Origin: Larsenimonas suaedae
GTDB taxonomy: Bacteria; Pseudomonadota; Gammaproteobacteria; Pseudomonadales; Halomonadaceae
DNA: 64,000 nt
Reading direction: 5' to 3'
Assembly: GCF_023712105.1 (NCBI RefSeq)
Contig: NZ_JAMLJI010000001.1
Span: 868,001 to 932,000, forward strand
Both the position numbers and the translations under genes were made by a program. The notes below the pieces were generated by a model. It saw only the letters and a list, made by a program, of their open reading frames with translations. It was not told the origin of the DNA and did not search any database. Of the stretch, positions 35,033-43,786 are shown one piece after another; the first letter of the stretch is position 1; each line of letters begins with the position of its first letter.

Positions 35033-35053
35033 CCAAAAGCGCGTAATAACCTA

Positions 35054-35218
35054 TTAAAAAGGAGGCCGAAGCCTCCCTTTCAAGAACCACTCAAAACCTT
35101 GTTTCAAGTAGCGCGTTTTCTCTGACGCAAGGCCATCCGGGCAACGCCGCCCGTACATACGCGCCAGATTTTCCCGGATTTGGAACAGCGGTCGCCCTGG
35201 GCCTTGCATGTTCCTCAT
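35054..35218 (-). CDS. Candidate small gene: 54-codon ORF (or a short noncoding RNA)
   Basis: Between the deaD terminator and nfi, the minus strand is open from an ATG at 35218 (MRNMQ start) or 35209 (MQ start) to a TAA at 35054-35056. Translation gives 54 residues, with a basic segment including ENLARMYGRRCPDGLASEK and KTRYLKQGFEWFLKGR. GAGG lies only three bases before the second ATG, a close fit. The codon third positions are about 60% G+C. It ends inside a UUCG-loop terminator, which would make a compact transcript. A noncoding RNA of about 150 nt fits equally: TATATG (35216-35221) is a possible -10 placed 17 bp from a weak TTACGC. No family recognised. Confidence 0.4.
   Translation of the reverse strand: MRNMQGPGRPLFQIRENLARMYGRRCPDGLASEKTRYLKQGFEWFLKGRLRPPF
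35056..35077 (-). terminator. Terminator with UUCG tetraloop
   Basis: On the minus strand a GGAGGC-TTCG-GCCTCC hairpin (35061-35076) is followed by five T. The UUCG loop is exceptionally stable. The stop of the 54-codon ORF falls in the T tract. Confidence 0.85.
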
Positions 35219-35303
35219 ATAGAAAAACGCACGCTCAAGCGTAATTCAGCCAGCGCAGCGTGCAAGCCGGCAACCGGCGATTCAAGCCTTGAAGGCCAGA
35301 TAC

Positions 35304-35331
35304 AAAAACGCCCCGGACAATGCCGGGGCGT
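35304..35331 (-). terminator. Terminator after deaD
   Basis: A 9-bp GC stem (35308-35316 with 35323-35331) with a 6-base loop precedes a run of T on the minus strand, about 20 bp past the deaD stop. Confidence 0.9.
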
Positions 35332-35351
35332 TTCGATCATACCTTCAGCGA

Positions 35352-37070
35352 TCAGGACGCGTACTGACGTTCCTGGTCGTTGCGACGACGCTGAGGCTTG
35401 TCGCCACTGTCTTCGCTGATTTCAAGCGTCCGACCGCCGACACGCGCCCGGCCCATCTTGGCCAGAATCGAACTCGGGAGCCCTTGGGGCAGCTCGACGG
35501 TGCTGTGCGACTGGCGAATGTCGATGCGCCCGATACGTGCGCCTTCGATACCGCCTTCATTGGCAAGTGCGCCAACGAGCTGGCCGGGCTTGATGCCGTC
35601 CTTGTGACCGACCGACACACGATAACGCGTCATACCTTCATCAGGACGACGGTTACCACCGGCGCCACCCGCTTCGCGACGACGACGCGGTTTCTCATCA
35701 CGACCACCGTCACGGCCGCGGCGCTCGTTGCCACGGTCCTTGCTCTGCTTGGGCAGTGCATGAATCGGTGATTCATCGGAACGCGCGATAGACGCCATGG
35801 CGCAGGCCAGCTCGACCGGATCGACACCCTCGGCGATCAGAGACTCGACCAGCTCGCGCTGTTGCTCGAAGCCTTTATCAAGCGTCGCTTCAACACGGGT
35901 CTTGAATCGCTTGGCACGGTGAGCGCGGATCGCCGACTCATCGGGCAGTTCCATATTCGCGATGGCCTGACCGGTCGCCTGCTCGAGCACGCGAACCTTG
36001 CGGCTTTCGCGAACGCCGGCAAAGCTGATGGCGATGCCGTCACGCCCGGCACGGCCGGTACGACCTATGCGGTGAATATAGGACTCGCTATCGTGCGGAA
36101 GATCGTAGTTGAACACGTGCGTGATGCGTGGCACGTCAAGCCCGCGGGCAGCGACGTCGGTAGCGACAAGCACGTCGACCTTGCCTCGCTTGAGGCGAGT
36201 CACGGTGCGCTCACGAAGGCTCTGATCCAGGTCACCTGACAGCGCAGCGGCAGACACGCCGCGGCTCAGAAGCTGCTCGACCAGCGTCGTACACGCCGCA
36301 CGAGTACGAACGAAGACGATGGCGGCGTCGACCGGCTCGACTTCAAGAATGCGCGACAGCGCTTCAAGCTTGGCCGGACCGTCGATGCGACAAACGCGCT
36401 GTTCGATGGTGGTCGTGGCTGCCTTGGATTCGATCTGAACCTTGACCGGATCAACCAGATAACGGTTGACGATCTTTTCGATTTCATGAGGAAGCGTTGC
36501 CGAGAAGAACACGCGCTGTGCGTCCTTTGGCGTGTCCTTGACGACACGCTCGACATCGTCGATGAAGCCCATGCGAAGCATTTCGTCGGCTTCATCAAGA
36601 ACCAGTGCGTTGAGGCCTTCAAGGCTCAACGACTTCCGATCCAGGTGATCGATAACACGACCCGGCGTACCGACGATGACCTGGGCACCGTTTTTAAGGC
36701 CACGGAGCTGATCGCGGTAGTCCTGACCACCGCAGAGCGCCTGAACCTTCAAGCCTTTCATGTTCTGGCCGTACAATGAGAAATTGACGGCAACCTGCTG
36801 CGCAAGCTCGCGTGTCGGTGCCAGAACGAGCACCTGAGGCTCACGCCGATTGACATCGATGCGTGAAAGAATCGGCAGCGCGAACGCGGCCGTTTTGCCT
36901 GTACCGGTCTGAGCCTGTCCCAGTACGTCACGGCCTTCAAGCACAGACGGGATGGTCTGAGACTGAATCGGGGAAGGCTGTTGGTAACCGATGGAATCGA
37001 GGGCTTCGAGAACAGCAGGCAGTAACGCCATGTCGCTGAATGTCAGCGAGGCATTGGAAGTCGAGGTCAT
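35352..37070 (-). CDS. deaD: ATP-dependent DEAD-box RNA helicase (DeaD/CsdA)
   Basis: The 572-residue protein unwinds structured RNA during ribosome assembly and at low temperature. The Q motif FSDMALLPAVLEAL...QPSPIQ, Walker A AQTGTGKT (53-60), PTREL (86-90), DEAD (159-162), SAT (about 191), and HRIGRTGRAGR (about 335) appear in order. The C-terminal extension has a basic RGRDGGRDEKPRRRR-like stretch and then a DbpA-type RNA-binding domain (about 480-550). The terminator follows. Upstream, the 367-bp gap to yaiI gives room for the long leader common in csdA genes. Confident call; cold induction is expected from the family, not shown. Confidence 0.96.
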   Translation of the reverse strand: MTSTSNASLTFSDMALLPAVLEALDSIGYQQPSPIQSQTIPSVLEGRDVLGQAQTGTGKTAAFALPILSRIDVNRREPQVLVLAPTRELAQQVAVNFSLYGQNMKGLKVQALCGGQDYRDQLRGLKNGAQVIVGTPGRVIDHLDRKSLSLEGLNALVLDEADEMLRMGFIDDVERVVKDTPKDAQRVFFSATLPHEIEKIVNRYLVDPVKVQIESKAATTTIEQRVCRIDGPAKLEALSRILEVEPVDAAIVFVRTRAACTTLVEQLLSRGVSAAALSGDLDQSLRERTVTRLKRGKVDVLVATDVAARGLDVPRITHVFNYDLPHDSESYIHRIGRTGRAGRDGIAISFAGVRESRKVRVLEQATGQAIANMELPDESAIRAHRAKRFKTRVEATLDKGFEQQRELVESLIAEGVDPVELACAMASIARSDESPIHALPKQSKDRGNERRGRDGGRDEKPRRRREAGGAGGNRRPDEGMTRYRVSVGHKDGIKPGQLVGALANEGGIEGARIGRIDIRQSHSTVELPQGLPSSILAKMGRARVGGRTLEISEDSGDKPQRRRNDQERQYAS

Positions 37071-37437
37071 GTCACACCTTAATGAGCCGACGCATCCGGC
37101 CGGCGGAGAAATTTAGTGCAGTGCACAAGGGCAGTCGGCCCCAGACACCACGGTCGCACGATCAAGTACAGGGCTTGCCTGTGTGTACGCAACGTGTGGC
37201 GACCAGCGCAGAACATCTGCGCCTTTCCATCTGTGCAAGGCAGCGGCTTGCGCCTTAACGCTGTCGGAGAAACGTCCCCGATTGCTCAGACAGTAAAGAG
37301 GGGGCGTATCAACTAGGATGGTAGGGTCTTACTACACATGCGAGGAACAGCTACTGTATCATACCAAAGGTTAGTTGCCTACTTTATTTAACGAACGGAC
37401 AGACCGCGTCCAGCCCGCCTGATTTGGAGAGCCCCCA
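37071..37437. promoter_or_regulatory. Divergent region and long deaD leader
   Basis: The gap between deaD (minus) and yaiI (plus) is 367 bp. A TATGAT at about 37356-37361 on the minus strand could be a -10, which would give deaD a leader of roughly 280 nt; no convincing -35 is seen. Long 5' leaders are known for csdA/deaD in gammaproteobacteria. I cannot fold it by eye. Confidence 0.4.
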
Positions 37438-37899
37438 TTGCCTTACATCTGGATTGATGCCGACGCCTGCCCCAAGGCCATCCGCGACATCGTCGTACGC
37501 GGCGCCGAGCGCACCGGCTATCACGCCTACTTCGTCGCCAATCACGCCCTGCCCCTTCCCAAGCGGCACTGTTTGACAATGATCAGCGTTCCGGGAGGCG
37601 CCGATGCCGCAGACAACGTGATCATCGAGCGGGCCGAGCAACATGATCTGGTGGTAACCTCCGACCTGCCTCTTGCCGATGCCGTAATCGCCAAGGGCGC
37701 TCAGGTCATGACCTCACGTGGCGAAGCTCTGACGACCAACAACATCAAGGCGCGGCTCAACATGCGCGATTTCATGGAAACCCTCAGGGCAAGCGGCGAG
37801 CACACCGGCGGCCCGTCTGGAATGTCCGCCGCCGATGTACGCGACTTCGCCAATGCCTTCGACAAGGTCCTGACACACTGGCGCACCTCTACTGCATGA
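37438..37899 (+). CDS. yaiI: YaiI/YqxD family protein (DUF188)
   Basis: The 153-residue protein matches the YaiI family throughout: IDADACPKAIRDIVVRGAER near the start, ADNVIIERAEQHDLVVTSDLPLADA (about residues 58-82) and TLRASGEHTGGPSGMSAAD near the C-terminus. A PIN-like fold has been proposed for the family, but no function is firm. The start is a TTG (37438), with GGAG about eight bases upstream; no in-frame ATG lies close by. It overlaps the convergent hydroquinone reductase gene by 11 bp. Confidence 0.9.
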   Translation: MPYIWIDADACPKAIRDIVVRGAERTGYHAYFVANHALPLPKRHCLTMISVPGGADAADNVIIERAEQHDLVVTSDLPLADAVIAKGAQVMTSRGEALTTNNIKARLNMRDFMETLRASGEHTGGPSGMSAADVRDFANAFDKVLTHWRTSTA

Positions 37900-38887
37900 T
37901 GCCCTTGCCCGGCAACCGGGCACGGTCATGCTCACGCGTGAGCTCAAGTGCAGGCCCAAGCGGCACGATGCCATTCGGATTGACGGTCGGATGACTTTGG
38001 TAATAGTGGCGCTTGATATGATCGAAATCGACGGTGTCGGCGATTCCAGGCCACTGATAAAGCTCACGCAGGTAGTTCGATAGATTCGGGTAATCCTCGA
38101 TCCGGCGGATATTGCACTTGAAGTGCCCGTGATAGACCGCATCGAACCGAATCAACGTGGTAAACAGGCGAATATCGGCCTCGGTCAGATAGGCCCCGAC
38201 AAGATAGCGCTGGCGATCAAGCCGGGTTTCCAGATCATCCAGGGTCTTGAATAGAGCCGAAACATGCTTTTCATACACGGACTGCTCTGTCGCGAAGCCT
38301 GCCTTGTAGACCCCGTTGTTCACGGTGTCATACACCTGTTCATTGGCGTCATCGATCTGCGCTTGAAGCCCCGGCGGATAAAGGTTAAGCGAGTTGCCGG
38401 TCAGTTGATCGAACGCGTCGTTCAGAATCCGCATCAGCTCGGCGGATTCGTTATTGACGATGTCGCCCGCCTTTTTGTCCCAAAGCACCGGCACCGTCAC
38501 TCTGCCGGTGTAATTGGGGTCGGACTTGATATAAAGCTCGCGATGAAAATCGACCCCATTGATGGCATCGCCCGTACTGCCCTGGGTTTGATCATAGCTC
38601 CAACCATTCTCACCCATGTAGGGGCTGGTCACGGAAACGCCAATCAAATCTTCAAGGCCTTTCAGCCGGTGCATGATCAAAATCCGATGCGCCCATGGAC
38701 ATGCAAGAGACACATAAAGGTGGTATCGGTTGGCCTCCGCCGGCCGCACCTTTCGATCATTGGGAGGAATCATGCCATCGCCCACGACCCATTGCCGGCA
38801 CTGAGACTGCTCACGCACAAACTCTCCGCCGGTGCTCTCTGTGTCATACCACCGGTCTTTCCATTGACCGTCGACTAAAAGTCCCAT
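37889..38887 (-). CDS. yqjG: Glutathionyl-hydroquinone reductase (Xi-class GST, YqjG-like)
   Basis: The 332-residue protein is an Omega/Xi-type glutathione transferase. The SLACPWAHR motif supplies the catalytic C63, and GENGWSYDQTQGS, PVLWDKKAGDIVNNESAE and VGAYLTEADIRLFTTLIRFDAVYHGHFKCN match the Xi-class pattern. These enzymes remove glutathione from glutathionyl-hydroquinones. A LysR regulator lies just upstream in the same direction (14 bp), and its own stop overlaps yaiI by 11 bp. The LysR gene is a plausible regulator, but this is inference. Confidence 0.9.
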   Translation of the reverse strand: MGLLVDGQWKDRWYDTESTGGEFVREQSQCRQWVVGDGMIPPNDRKVRPAEANRYHLYVSLACPWAHRILIMHRLKGLEDLIGVSVTSPYMGENGWSYDQTQGSTGDAINGVDFHRELYIKSDPNYTGRVTVPVLWDKKAGDIVNNESAELMRILNDAFDQLTGNSLNLYPPGLQAQIDDANEQVYDTVNNGVYKAGFATEQSVYEKHVSALFKTLDDLETRLDRQRYLVGAYLTEADIRLFTTLIRFDAVYHGHFKCNIRRIEDYPNLSNYLRELYQWPGIADTVDFDHIKRHYYQSHPTVNPNGIVPLGPALELTREHDRARLPGKGIMQ

Positions 38888-38901
38888 GCCAATTCACTCC
38901 T

Positions 38902-39810
38902 TTAATAAATGGGGCGCGCCGAATCGCACTCGGCCTTGACTGCCTCTTTAAGGCACATGGCCAACGCGCTTGTGGCCGGCCCTGCACTGTCCATGTCACG
39001 ATAGTAAAGTCGTATGGGGACTTCACGAATCCGGCCGGCCTTGAGCGGCAAGGGCTTGAGCTGCGCATGGACCGGCCCTTGATTCAGTCTGGTTTCCGAC
39101 ACCCAGCAAAACCCCAGCCCCTTTGAAAGCATGTCGAGCGCAGTGCTTACGTGACAGACCGTCCAGCGCTGCTCGGCCTTGAGCCAGCCGGAATCAACAC
39201 TGGTTGACCGCGCTGAATCTCGTACCACGATCTGTCGGTACTGATGAAGGTCACGTAGGTCGAGTTCTCGACGCACTTGATGAAGCGGATGAGACTCGTG
39301 GGCGACCGCAATGAAGCGCACCTGCGTCAACAACTCCCCCAAAAACCCCACCGGCTCCAGGCCGCTGATCAATAGATCAACCTCGCCACGCTCGAGCCGC
39401 TCGATTCCTCCTCTCAATACGGTTTCGTACAGCTGAATGCGCGTATGAGGAAACTGTTTCGAAAAGCGGTCGAGCGCATCGGAAAGCGCGTCGGTGGGAT
39501 AAATCTGATCGACGGCAATGCTCACTTCAGGCTCGAGCCCCTCTGCAAGACTTCCGGCAACGTTCTCGAGCGCATCGGCCCCTTCGAGTAACTGGCGTGC
39601 CCGACGCAAGAGCAGGCTTCCCGCTTCGCTCAGGCGCACATGGCGTCCTTCGATGTTCAAAAGGGTCACTCCAAGCTGAGCTTCCAGCTTATGTACCGCA
39701 TGATTGATAGTGGAAGGGCTTTTATGGATGGCTTCGGCTGCCTTGGCAAACCCACCGTGATCAACCACAGCGGCCAACATCTGCCACTGAGCAAGCGTGA
39801 TTTTGGACAT
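38902..39810 (-). CDS. LysR-family transcriptional regulator
   Basis: From the ATG at 39810 (GAGG eight bases upstream) the protein has 302 residues, the family norm; the open frame to 40008 adds residues without LysR features. The helix-turn-helix is MLAAVVDHGGFAKAAEAIHKSPSTINHAVHKLEAQLG (about residues 10-46). The C-terminal substrate-binding domain spans about 90-300. Two inverted repeats upstream (39836-39851 and 39917-39940) may be its operators. It sits directly upstream of, and reads the same way as, the hydroquinone reductase gene; the effector is unknown. Confidence 0.92.
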   Translation of the reverse strand: MSKITLAQWQMLAAVVDHGGFAKAAEAIHKSPSTINHAVHKLEAQLGVTLLNIEGRHVRLSEAGSLLLRRARQLLEGADALENVAGSLAEGLEPEVSIAVDQIYPTDALSDALDRFSKQFPHTRIQLYETVLRGGIERLERGEVDLLISGLEPVGFLGELLTQVRFIAVAHESHPLHQVRRELDLRDLHQYRQIVVRDSARSTSVDSGWLKAEQRWTVCHVSTALDMLSKGLGFCWVSETRLNQGPVHAQLKPLPLKAGRIREVPIRLYYRDMDSAGPATSALAMCLKEAVKAECDSARPIY

Positions 39811-39835
39811 GACACAACCTCGAGATGCCAGAAGC

Positions 39836-39851
39836 GTAAATGAGCATTTAC
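39836..39851. promoter_or_regulatory. 16-bp palindrome 26 bp upstream of the LysR start
   Basis: GTAAATG (39836-39842) and CATTTAC (39845-39851) are perfect arms separated by two bases. The position is close to the LysR start, as expected of an autoregulatory operator, but binding is not shown. Confidence 0.5.
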
Positions 39852-39916
39852 TGGCTTCGGTAGCGGAATTGATCAGTCTAGGATAGCGCCGCTGCCCTGA
39901 CCGAAAGCCCATCCCA

Positions 39917-39940
39917 CTGTTTGGACAACGCTCCAAACAG
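39917..39940. promoter_or_regulatory. Perfect 9-bp inverted repeat in the LysR/M23 gap
   Basis: CTGTTTGGA (39917-39925) and TCCAAACAG (39932-39940) pair fully around a 6-base spacer. It resembles an operator for a dimeric regulator, about 107 bp upstream of the LysR start. Confidence 0.5.
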
Positions 39941-40167
39941 GTCAGCGACACCGTATAAATCATACATCGTTCATCGCCGAAACGGTCGAGCCCAATAGGG
40001 AATTTCAAGATCTTTACCGCAAAAATACTGTCTTTAAAGCATTTTAAGAGCCTACGCTTGTTTCTTTTTCTAACTTTTCATAAATCGAGCCATGGGATAA
40101 GGTAGGCCAGCCTGATCGTCATACGTGGTCGTATACTGTTCACCTTTATTTACACGGGCCTCACCCT

Positions 40168-41691
40168 ATGCTGCGAATACTGCGTTCGCTACCCCGAGCA
40201 CACAAATTATTGCTGTTACCGGCAGTCACCGTTGTCACCGTGCTTGGCACGCATACCCTGGTCGCCGGGCTCGAGCATTCAGATACCGAATCAACCATTG
40301 ACGTACAGCCCATCGAGCTTGCTGCCACCGAACATCCAAACCAGCCCTCTTCTCCTGCACCTCAAATGGTTACGCCCCTGCCTATGAGCGTGCCACTGTT
40401 CAGCGAGCCGGTTCGTTCAGACATTTCCACCTCGGCACTCGAATTTGCACTTAGTCTGCAAACCGACGCCGCGCAAAAAATTCTTCCCTCTGATAGTAGC
40501 TTCGCCGAACCGTTTGACCTGGAAGAAGACACATCGACGCTCGAGGGCGAAATTGCCGCCACGGAACAATACGTTCCCGAATGGCAAAGCTACACCGTTC
40601 AACCCGGTGACAGCTTTACCATCATGGCAGAGCGGAACTTCGGCCTCGGGTACGGCGATGTCATCAAGATATTGAACACTCTGCCCGACAAGAAAGTACT
40701 GACGCGACTGAGAGTCGGACACGACCTTTATTACAAGCTTGACCGGGCCGGTAATCTGATCGCGTTAAAAGTGATGAAAAACGCCCGTGAAGGGTATCTG
40801 CTCGACCGAAGCGACGCAGATCAAGACTTTACGCTTTCAAACGTTACGCAGGCCACTCAGGCCACGCAACGCATGTTCGCGGGGACGGTCGAGGGCAGCT
40901 TTGGCGCATCGGCACTTGCAACCGGTCTTTCCTCCGCTGAAGTCTCGGAGCTTACGAAAGCACTCGGCAAAAAAATCAACTTCCGAAAGGATACGCGCCA
41001 GGGTGACCGGTTCCAGGTGCTGGTCGAGTCGGAAATGATTGACGGCCGCCCGCTGGCCTCACGAATTCTTGCGGCTCGTTATGAAGGAAAACGGCTCGAC
41101 CTGTCGATCGTTCGTCATGACGACACCTATTACACACCGGCCGGCAAGAGCCTTGACCCGTCGTTCGAGCGCTATCCGTTCAACGGTCATCACCGCGTAA
41201 GTTCACCGTTCAACCTGCGCCGCCACCATCCAGTAACCGGTCGAATCAGCCCGCACTACGGCACTGACTTCGCCATGAAGGTCGGCACTCCGATCGAGGC
41301 AGCTGGCGCCGGACGCGTCACCAAGGTCGTCAATCACGCACTGGCCGGGCTCTATGTCGTCATCACCCACGACAATGGCTACAAGACACGTTATCTTCAC
41401 CTGTCGCGCTCTCTGGTACGACCGGGCCAACGCGTAAATATGGGTCAGAAAATCGCCTACTCAGGTAACAGCGGACGAACCACCGGCCCTCACCTGCATT
41501 ATGAGGTCATCGTCAACAACCACCGCGTCAACCCGATGCGGGTCAAGTTGCCGGGCGGCACCCACCTCAAGGGCAGTGAGCTGGCCAGTTTCAAGAAACG
41601 CAGCCAGACGCTTTTGACCAAGCTGGATAACGCCGACAACTCAAAAGCCGTTGCCAAGCGAACGCGTAAAGAAAGCGATAACGAAAGCTGA
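40168..41691 (+). CDS. M23-family peptidoglycan DD-metalloendopeptidase
   Basis: The 507-residue protein has an N-terminal membrane anchor (about residues 14-34), a LysM/OapA-like region starting SYTVQPGDSFTIMAERNFG (about 147-165), and a C-terminal M23 domain. The catalytic zinc ligands are seen in HYGTDFA (about 363-369, His and Asp) and in HLHYEV (about 440-445). It resembles MepM-type enzymes that cut cross-links so that new murein can be inserted. It is anchored in the inner membrane and acts in the periplasm. A terminator follows. Confidence 0.92.
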   Translation: MLRILRSLPRAHKLLLLPAVTVVTVLGTHTLVAGLEHSDTESTIDVQPIELAATEHPNQPSSPAPQMVTPLPMSVPLFSEPVRSDISTSALEFALSLQTDAAQKILPSDSSFAEPFDLEEDTSTLEGEIAATEQYVPEWQSYTVQPGDSFTIMAERNFGLGYGDVIKILNTLPDKKVLTRLRVGHDLYYKLDRAGNLIALKVMKNAREGYLLDRSDADQDFTLSNVTQATQATQRMFAGTVEGSFGASALATGLSSAEVSELTKALGKKINFRKDTRQGDRFQVLVESEMIDGRPLASRILAARYEGKRLDLSIVRHDDTYYTPAGKSLDPSFERYPFNGHHRVSSPFNLRRHHPVTGRISPHYGTDFAMKVGTPIEAAGAGRVTKVVNHALAGLYVVITHDNGYKTRYLHLSRSLVRPGQRVNMGQKIAYSGNSGRTTGPHLHYEVIVNNHRVNPMRVKLPGGTHLKGSELASFKKRSQTLLTKLDNADNSKAVAKRTRKESDNES

Positions 41692-41720
41692 TTCATCAGC
41701 CGTTCTGCTCGCACAAAAAA

Positions 41721-41743
41721 GCCCTCATTAGGAGGGCTTTTTT
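41721..41743. terminator. Bidirectional terminator between M23 and efflux genes
   Basis: A 6-bp stem (41721-41726 with 41732-41737) is flanked by A and T runs. The flanking bases extend the symmetry, so it could end both converging transcripts. Confidence 0.92.
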
Positions 41744-41760
41744 GTGCGAATTCACATGAC

Positions 41761-43296
41761 TCATCGGGTTGTCGACGCATCGCCGGTCAGACGTTTCGGT
41801 ACGTCGGGCGCAGAAATCAATCCCTCGTCGTGCTCCAGATGCTCGCTATCCCCCGCAAAGCCACCGCCCAATGACTGAATCAGCTTGATCGAGGCCTGCT
41901 GCTGCTGTGAGGTCACTGTAGCAAGAGTCCGCTCGGCACTAAGAAGCTGCTGCTCGGTCGAAAGCACTTGCAGATAATCGGCGATACCGGCTTGGTAGCG
42001 CTCTTTTGAAAGCGTAAAGGCCTTCTCTGCAGCGTCCTTGGCTTGACGCGCCGCTTCAAGCTGCGCTCGATAGGACGATACGGCATTGACCGCGTCGGCT
42101 ACCTGATTCAAAGCCGACAGCAGGGTCTGATTATAACGACCGACCGCCATGTCATAGTCGGCCAGCGTGCTCTCGAGATTGGCTCGAAGTTTGCCACCCT
42201 CGAAAATCGGCAATGAAATCGCCGGGCTTACGCTGCCCGCCTTGGCAGACTCACTGAACATGTAATCGCCCAGATAGGACTTGAACCCCGCCATGGCACT
42301 CAAGTTGATATTGGGAAAAAACTTGGTCTTGGCGGCTTTCACGTTCTTTGATGCAGCCTCGACGCGCCAGCGCGCGGCAACAATGTCAGGCCGACGGCCC
42401 AGAAGCTCTGCCGGCAGATGACCAGGCAACACAAGCGGAAGCTCTGTAAGGGCCTTGGGTTCTGACAGCGCAAAAGCACCGTCAGGCCCTTTACCTATGA
42501 GCTGCGCCAATGAAAGCTTGGCGCTTTGAAGCTGCTGATCGGCACTGGCAAGCGATTGTCGAGCGCTTGATACGCTCGAACGTGCCTGCAGCTGCGGCGC
42601 CTCGTTTTGAAGGCCGCCCCGCGACAGTTCCTGGTTAATGTCGGCAATGCGTTGGGTGCGCTTCAGGTTCGCCCTGGCAATCTGTCTGAGCGTATAGGCA
42701 TCCTGAAGCTTGATATAGGCTTGAGCCACGTTGGTCGAAAGCGATAGAAGCGTTGCCCGATAATCGATGTTCTGCGCCCTCGCCTGGCCAAGCGCGGCTT
42801 CCCAGGCAGCCTTGTTGCCCCCCCATAGATCGACATCGTAACTGAAGTTCAAAAGCATGCCGCGCGTCGTGCTGTAAAACCCGCCAACGCCTGTAGGATC
42901 ATCGACCTCAGACACCCGTGTGCGCGTTACATTGGCATTGCCATCGAGCGTTGGCAGCCGCTCGGCATTTGCAATTCCAGCCTCGGCGTTGGCCTTTCGA
43001 AGGCGCGCCCGGGCAATCTCCAGGTCGGGGCTGTTATCCAATGCCTGCTTGATCAAGGCGTCCAGCATGGGGTCATCGAACGCGCGCCACCACTTCGTCT
43101 CAGGCCATGCGGCCTTGGACAACGGCACCTTTGCCAGTGTTTTTTCCGAATGAACGCGGTCGACACTTCGAATATCGCTGTGAGACTCGATACCCGCATA
43201 ATTGGCGCAGCCAGCCAACAGCGCAGCCATAGAGAACGCCACGCTCGTAGCGCCCCACTTCAGGCGTTTTCCTGCACCAGGCAATGTTTGACTCAC
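41761..43296 (-). CDS. RND-efflux outer membrane lipoprotein (OprM/TolC type)
   Basis: The 511-residue protein begins with a signal peptide and the lipobox LLAGC (C30), marking an outer-membrane lipoprotein. The two-fold TolC-like repeat is present, with long amphipathic helices (about residues 180-300 and 390-480) and conserved bits such as DVDLWGG and LPLVLPGHLPAELLGRRPDIVAARWRVEAA. It forms the outer channel of a tripartite pump with an inner-membrane RND or MFS transporter and a fusion protein, neither of which is adjacent. Pump partner and substrates are unknown. Confidence 0.93.
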   Translation of the reverse strand: MSQTLPGAGKRLKWGATSVAFSMAALLAGCANYAGIESHSDIRSVDRVHSEKTLAKVPLSKAAWPETKWWRAFDDPMLDALIKQALDNSPDLEIARARLRKANAEAGIANAERLPTLDGNANVTRTRVSEVDDPTGVGGFYSTTRGMLLNFSYDVDLWGGNKAAWEAALGQARAQNIDYRATLLSLSTNVAQAYIKLQDAYTLRQIARANLKRTQRIADINQELSRGGLQNEAPQLQARSSVSSARQSLASADQQLQSAKLSLAQLIGKGPDGAFALSEPKALTELPLVLPGHLPAELLGRRPDIVAARWRVEAASKNVKAAKTKFFPNINLSAMAGFKSYLGDYMFSESAKAGSVSPAISLPIFEGGKLRANLESTLADYDMAVGRYNQTLLSALNQVADAVNAVSSYRAQLEAARQAKDAAEKAFTLSKERYQAGIADYLQVLSTEQQLLSAERTLATVTSQQQQASIKLIQSLGGGFAGDSEHLEHDEGLISAPDVPKRLTGDASTTR

Positions 43297-43431
43297 ACGT
43301 GATTCCCCACCAGATTCAAGTGACGTGCATGATACGTAAGACGTTGGGTCAACGCCAATACAAAGCGTGCTAACTTTTTAACTTCAGTGTTTAGTTTCCT
43401 GATACCTCGCCTCACGGCCACCCATAAAAAA

Positions 43432-43456
43432 AACCACTCCGTGAGTGGTTTTTTTA
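43432..43456. terminator. Bidirectional terminator downstream of the zinc-ribbon gene
   Basis: A 7-bp stem (43433-43439 with 43443-43449) is flanked by A and T runs and lies just past the minus-strand zinc-ribbon gene. Confidence 0.88.
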
Positions 43457-43470
43457 GGGAATCGGTCCGG

Positions 43471-43692
43471 TCAACTCTTCTTGTTGGCGGCTTCTTCGAT
43501 CAATGCTTCCTTGGTGCTCTTCGGCGACTCAATCAATTCACGCTTCAAATCGCTGTAAAGCCCGCGCTGGGTATTGCATGAGGAGCAGAATACCTTGTCT
43601 TCCGGATTGTGCACCTGAGAAAGCCGGACACGATGACTGCCACATTCAGGGCAGGGAGACGGCATTCGCATTTCTTCGGAAAGGTCGTTCAT
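43471..43692 (-). CDS. Small zinc-ribbon protein, 73 residues
   Basis: Two CxxC pairs (C14-P-E-C17 and C36-S-S-C39) with 18 residues between them form a zinc ribbon, followed by a charged helical tail. GGAG lies four bases before the ATG. No enzymatic motif is present; regulators or RNA-binding adaptors often look like this. It stands between two terminators or strong neighbours and seems monocistronic. A terminator follows at 43433-43449. Confidence 0.75.
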   Translation of the reverse strand: MNDLSEEMRMPSPCPECGSHRVRLSQVHNPEDKVFCSSCNTQRGLYSDLKRELIESPKSTKEALIEEAANKKS

Positions 43693-43786
43693 GGGGGCTC
43701 CTTTTAAAAATAACTCGTCGCGAACGTCGGCGTGAGTTTAGCCCGCAAGGCGATTACCGGCCAGCCTTAGCTGGCCGGTAAAGGAA

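Larger units (their letters stand above)
39811..40167. promoter_or_regulatory. LysR/M23 divergent region with two palindromes
   Basis: This 357-bp gap separates the LysR gene and the M23 endopeptidase gene. It holds a 16-bp palindrome (39836-39851) and a perfect 9-bp inverted repeat with 6-base spacer (39917-39940), listed separately. The rest is moderately AT-rich near the M23 gene, with no other recognised motif. Confidence 0.5.

Noticed and set aside
35078-35303. 6S RNA gene
   Set aside because: The sequence does not show the long closing stem and central bubble expected, as far as can be judged by eye; only the short unit at 35054-35218 is kept.
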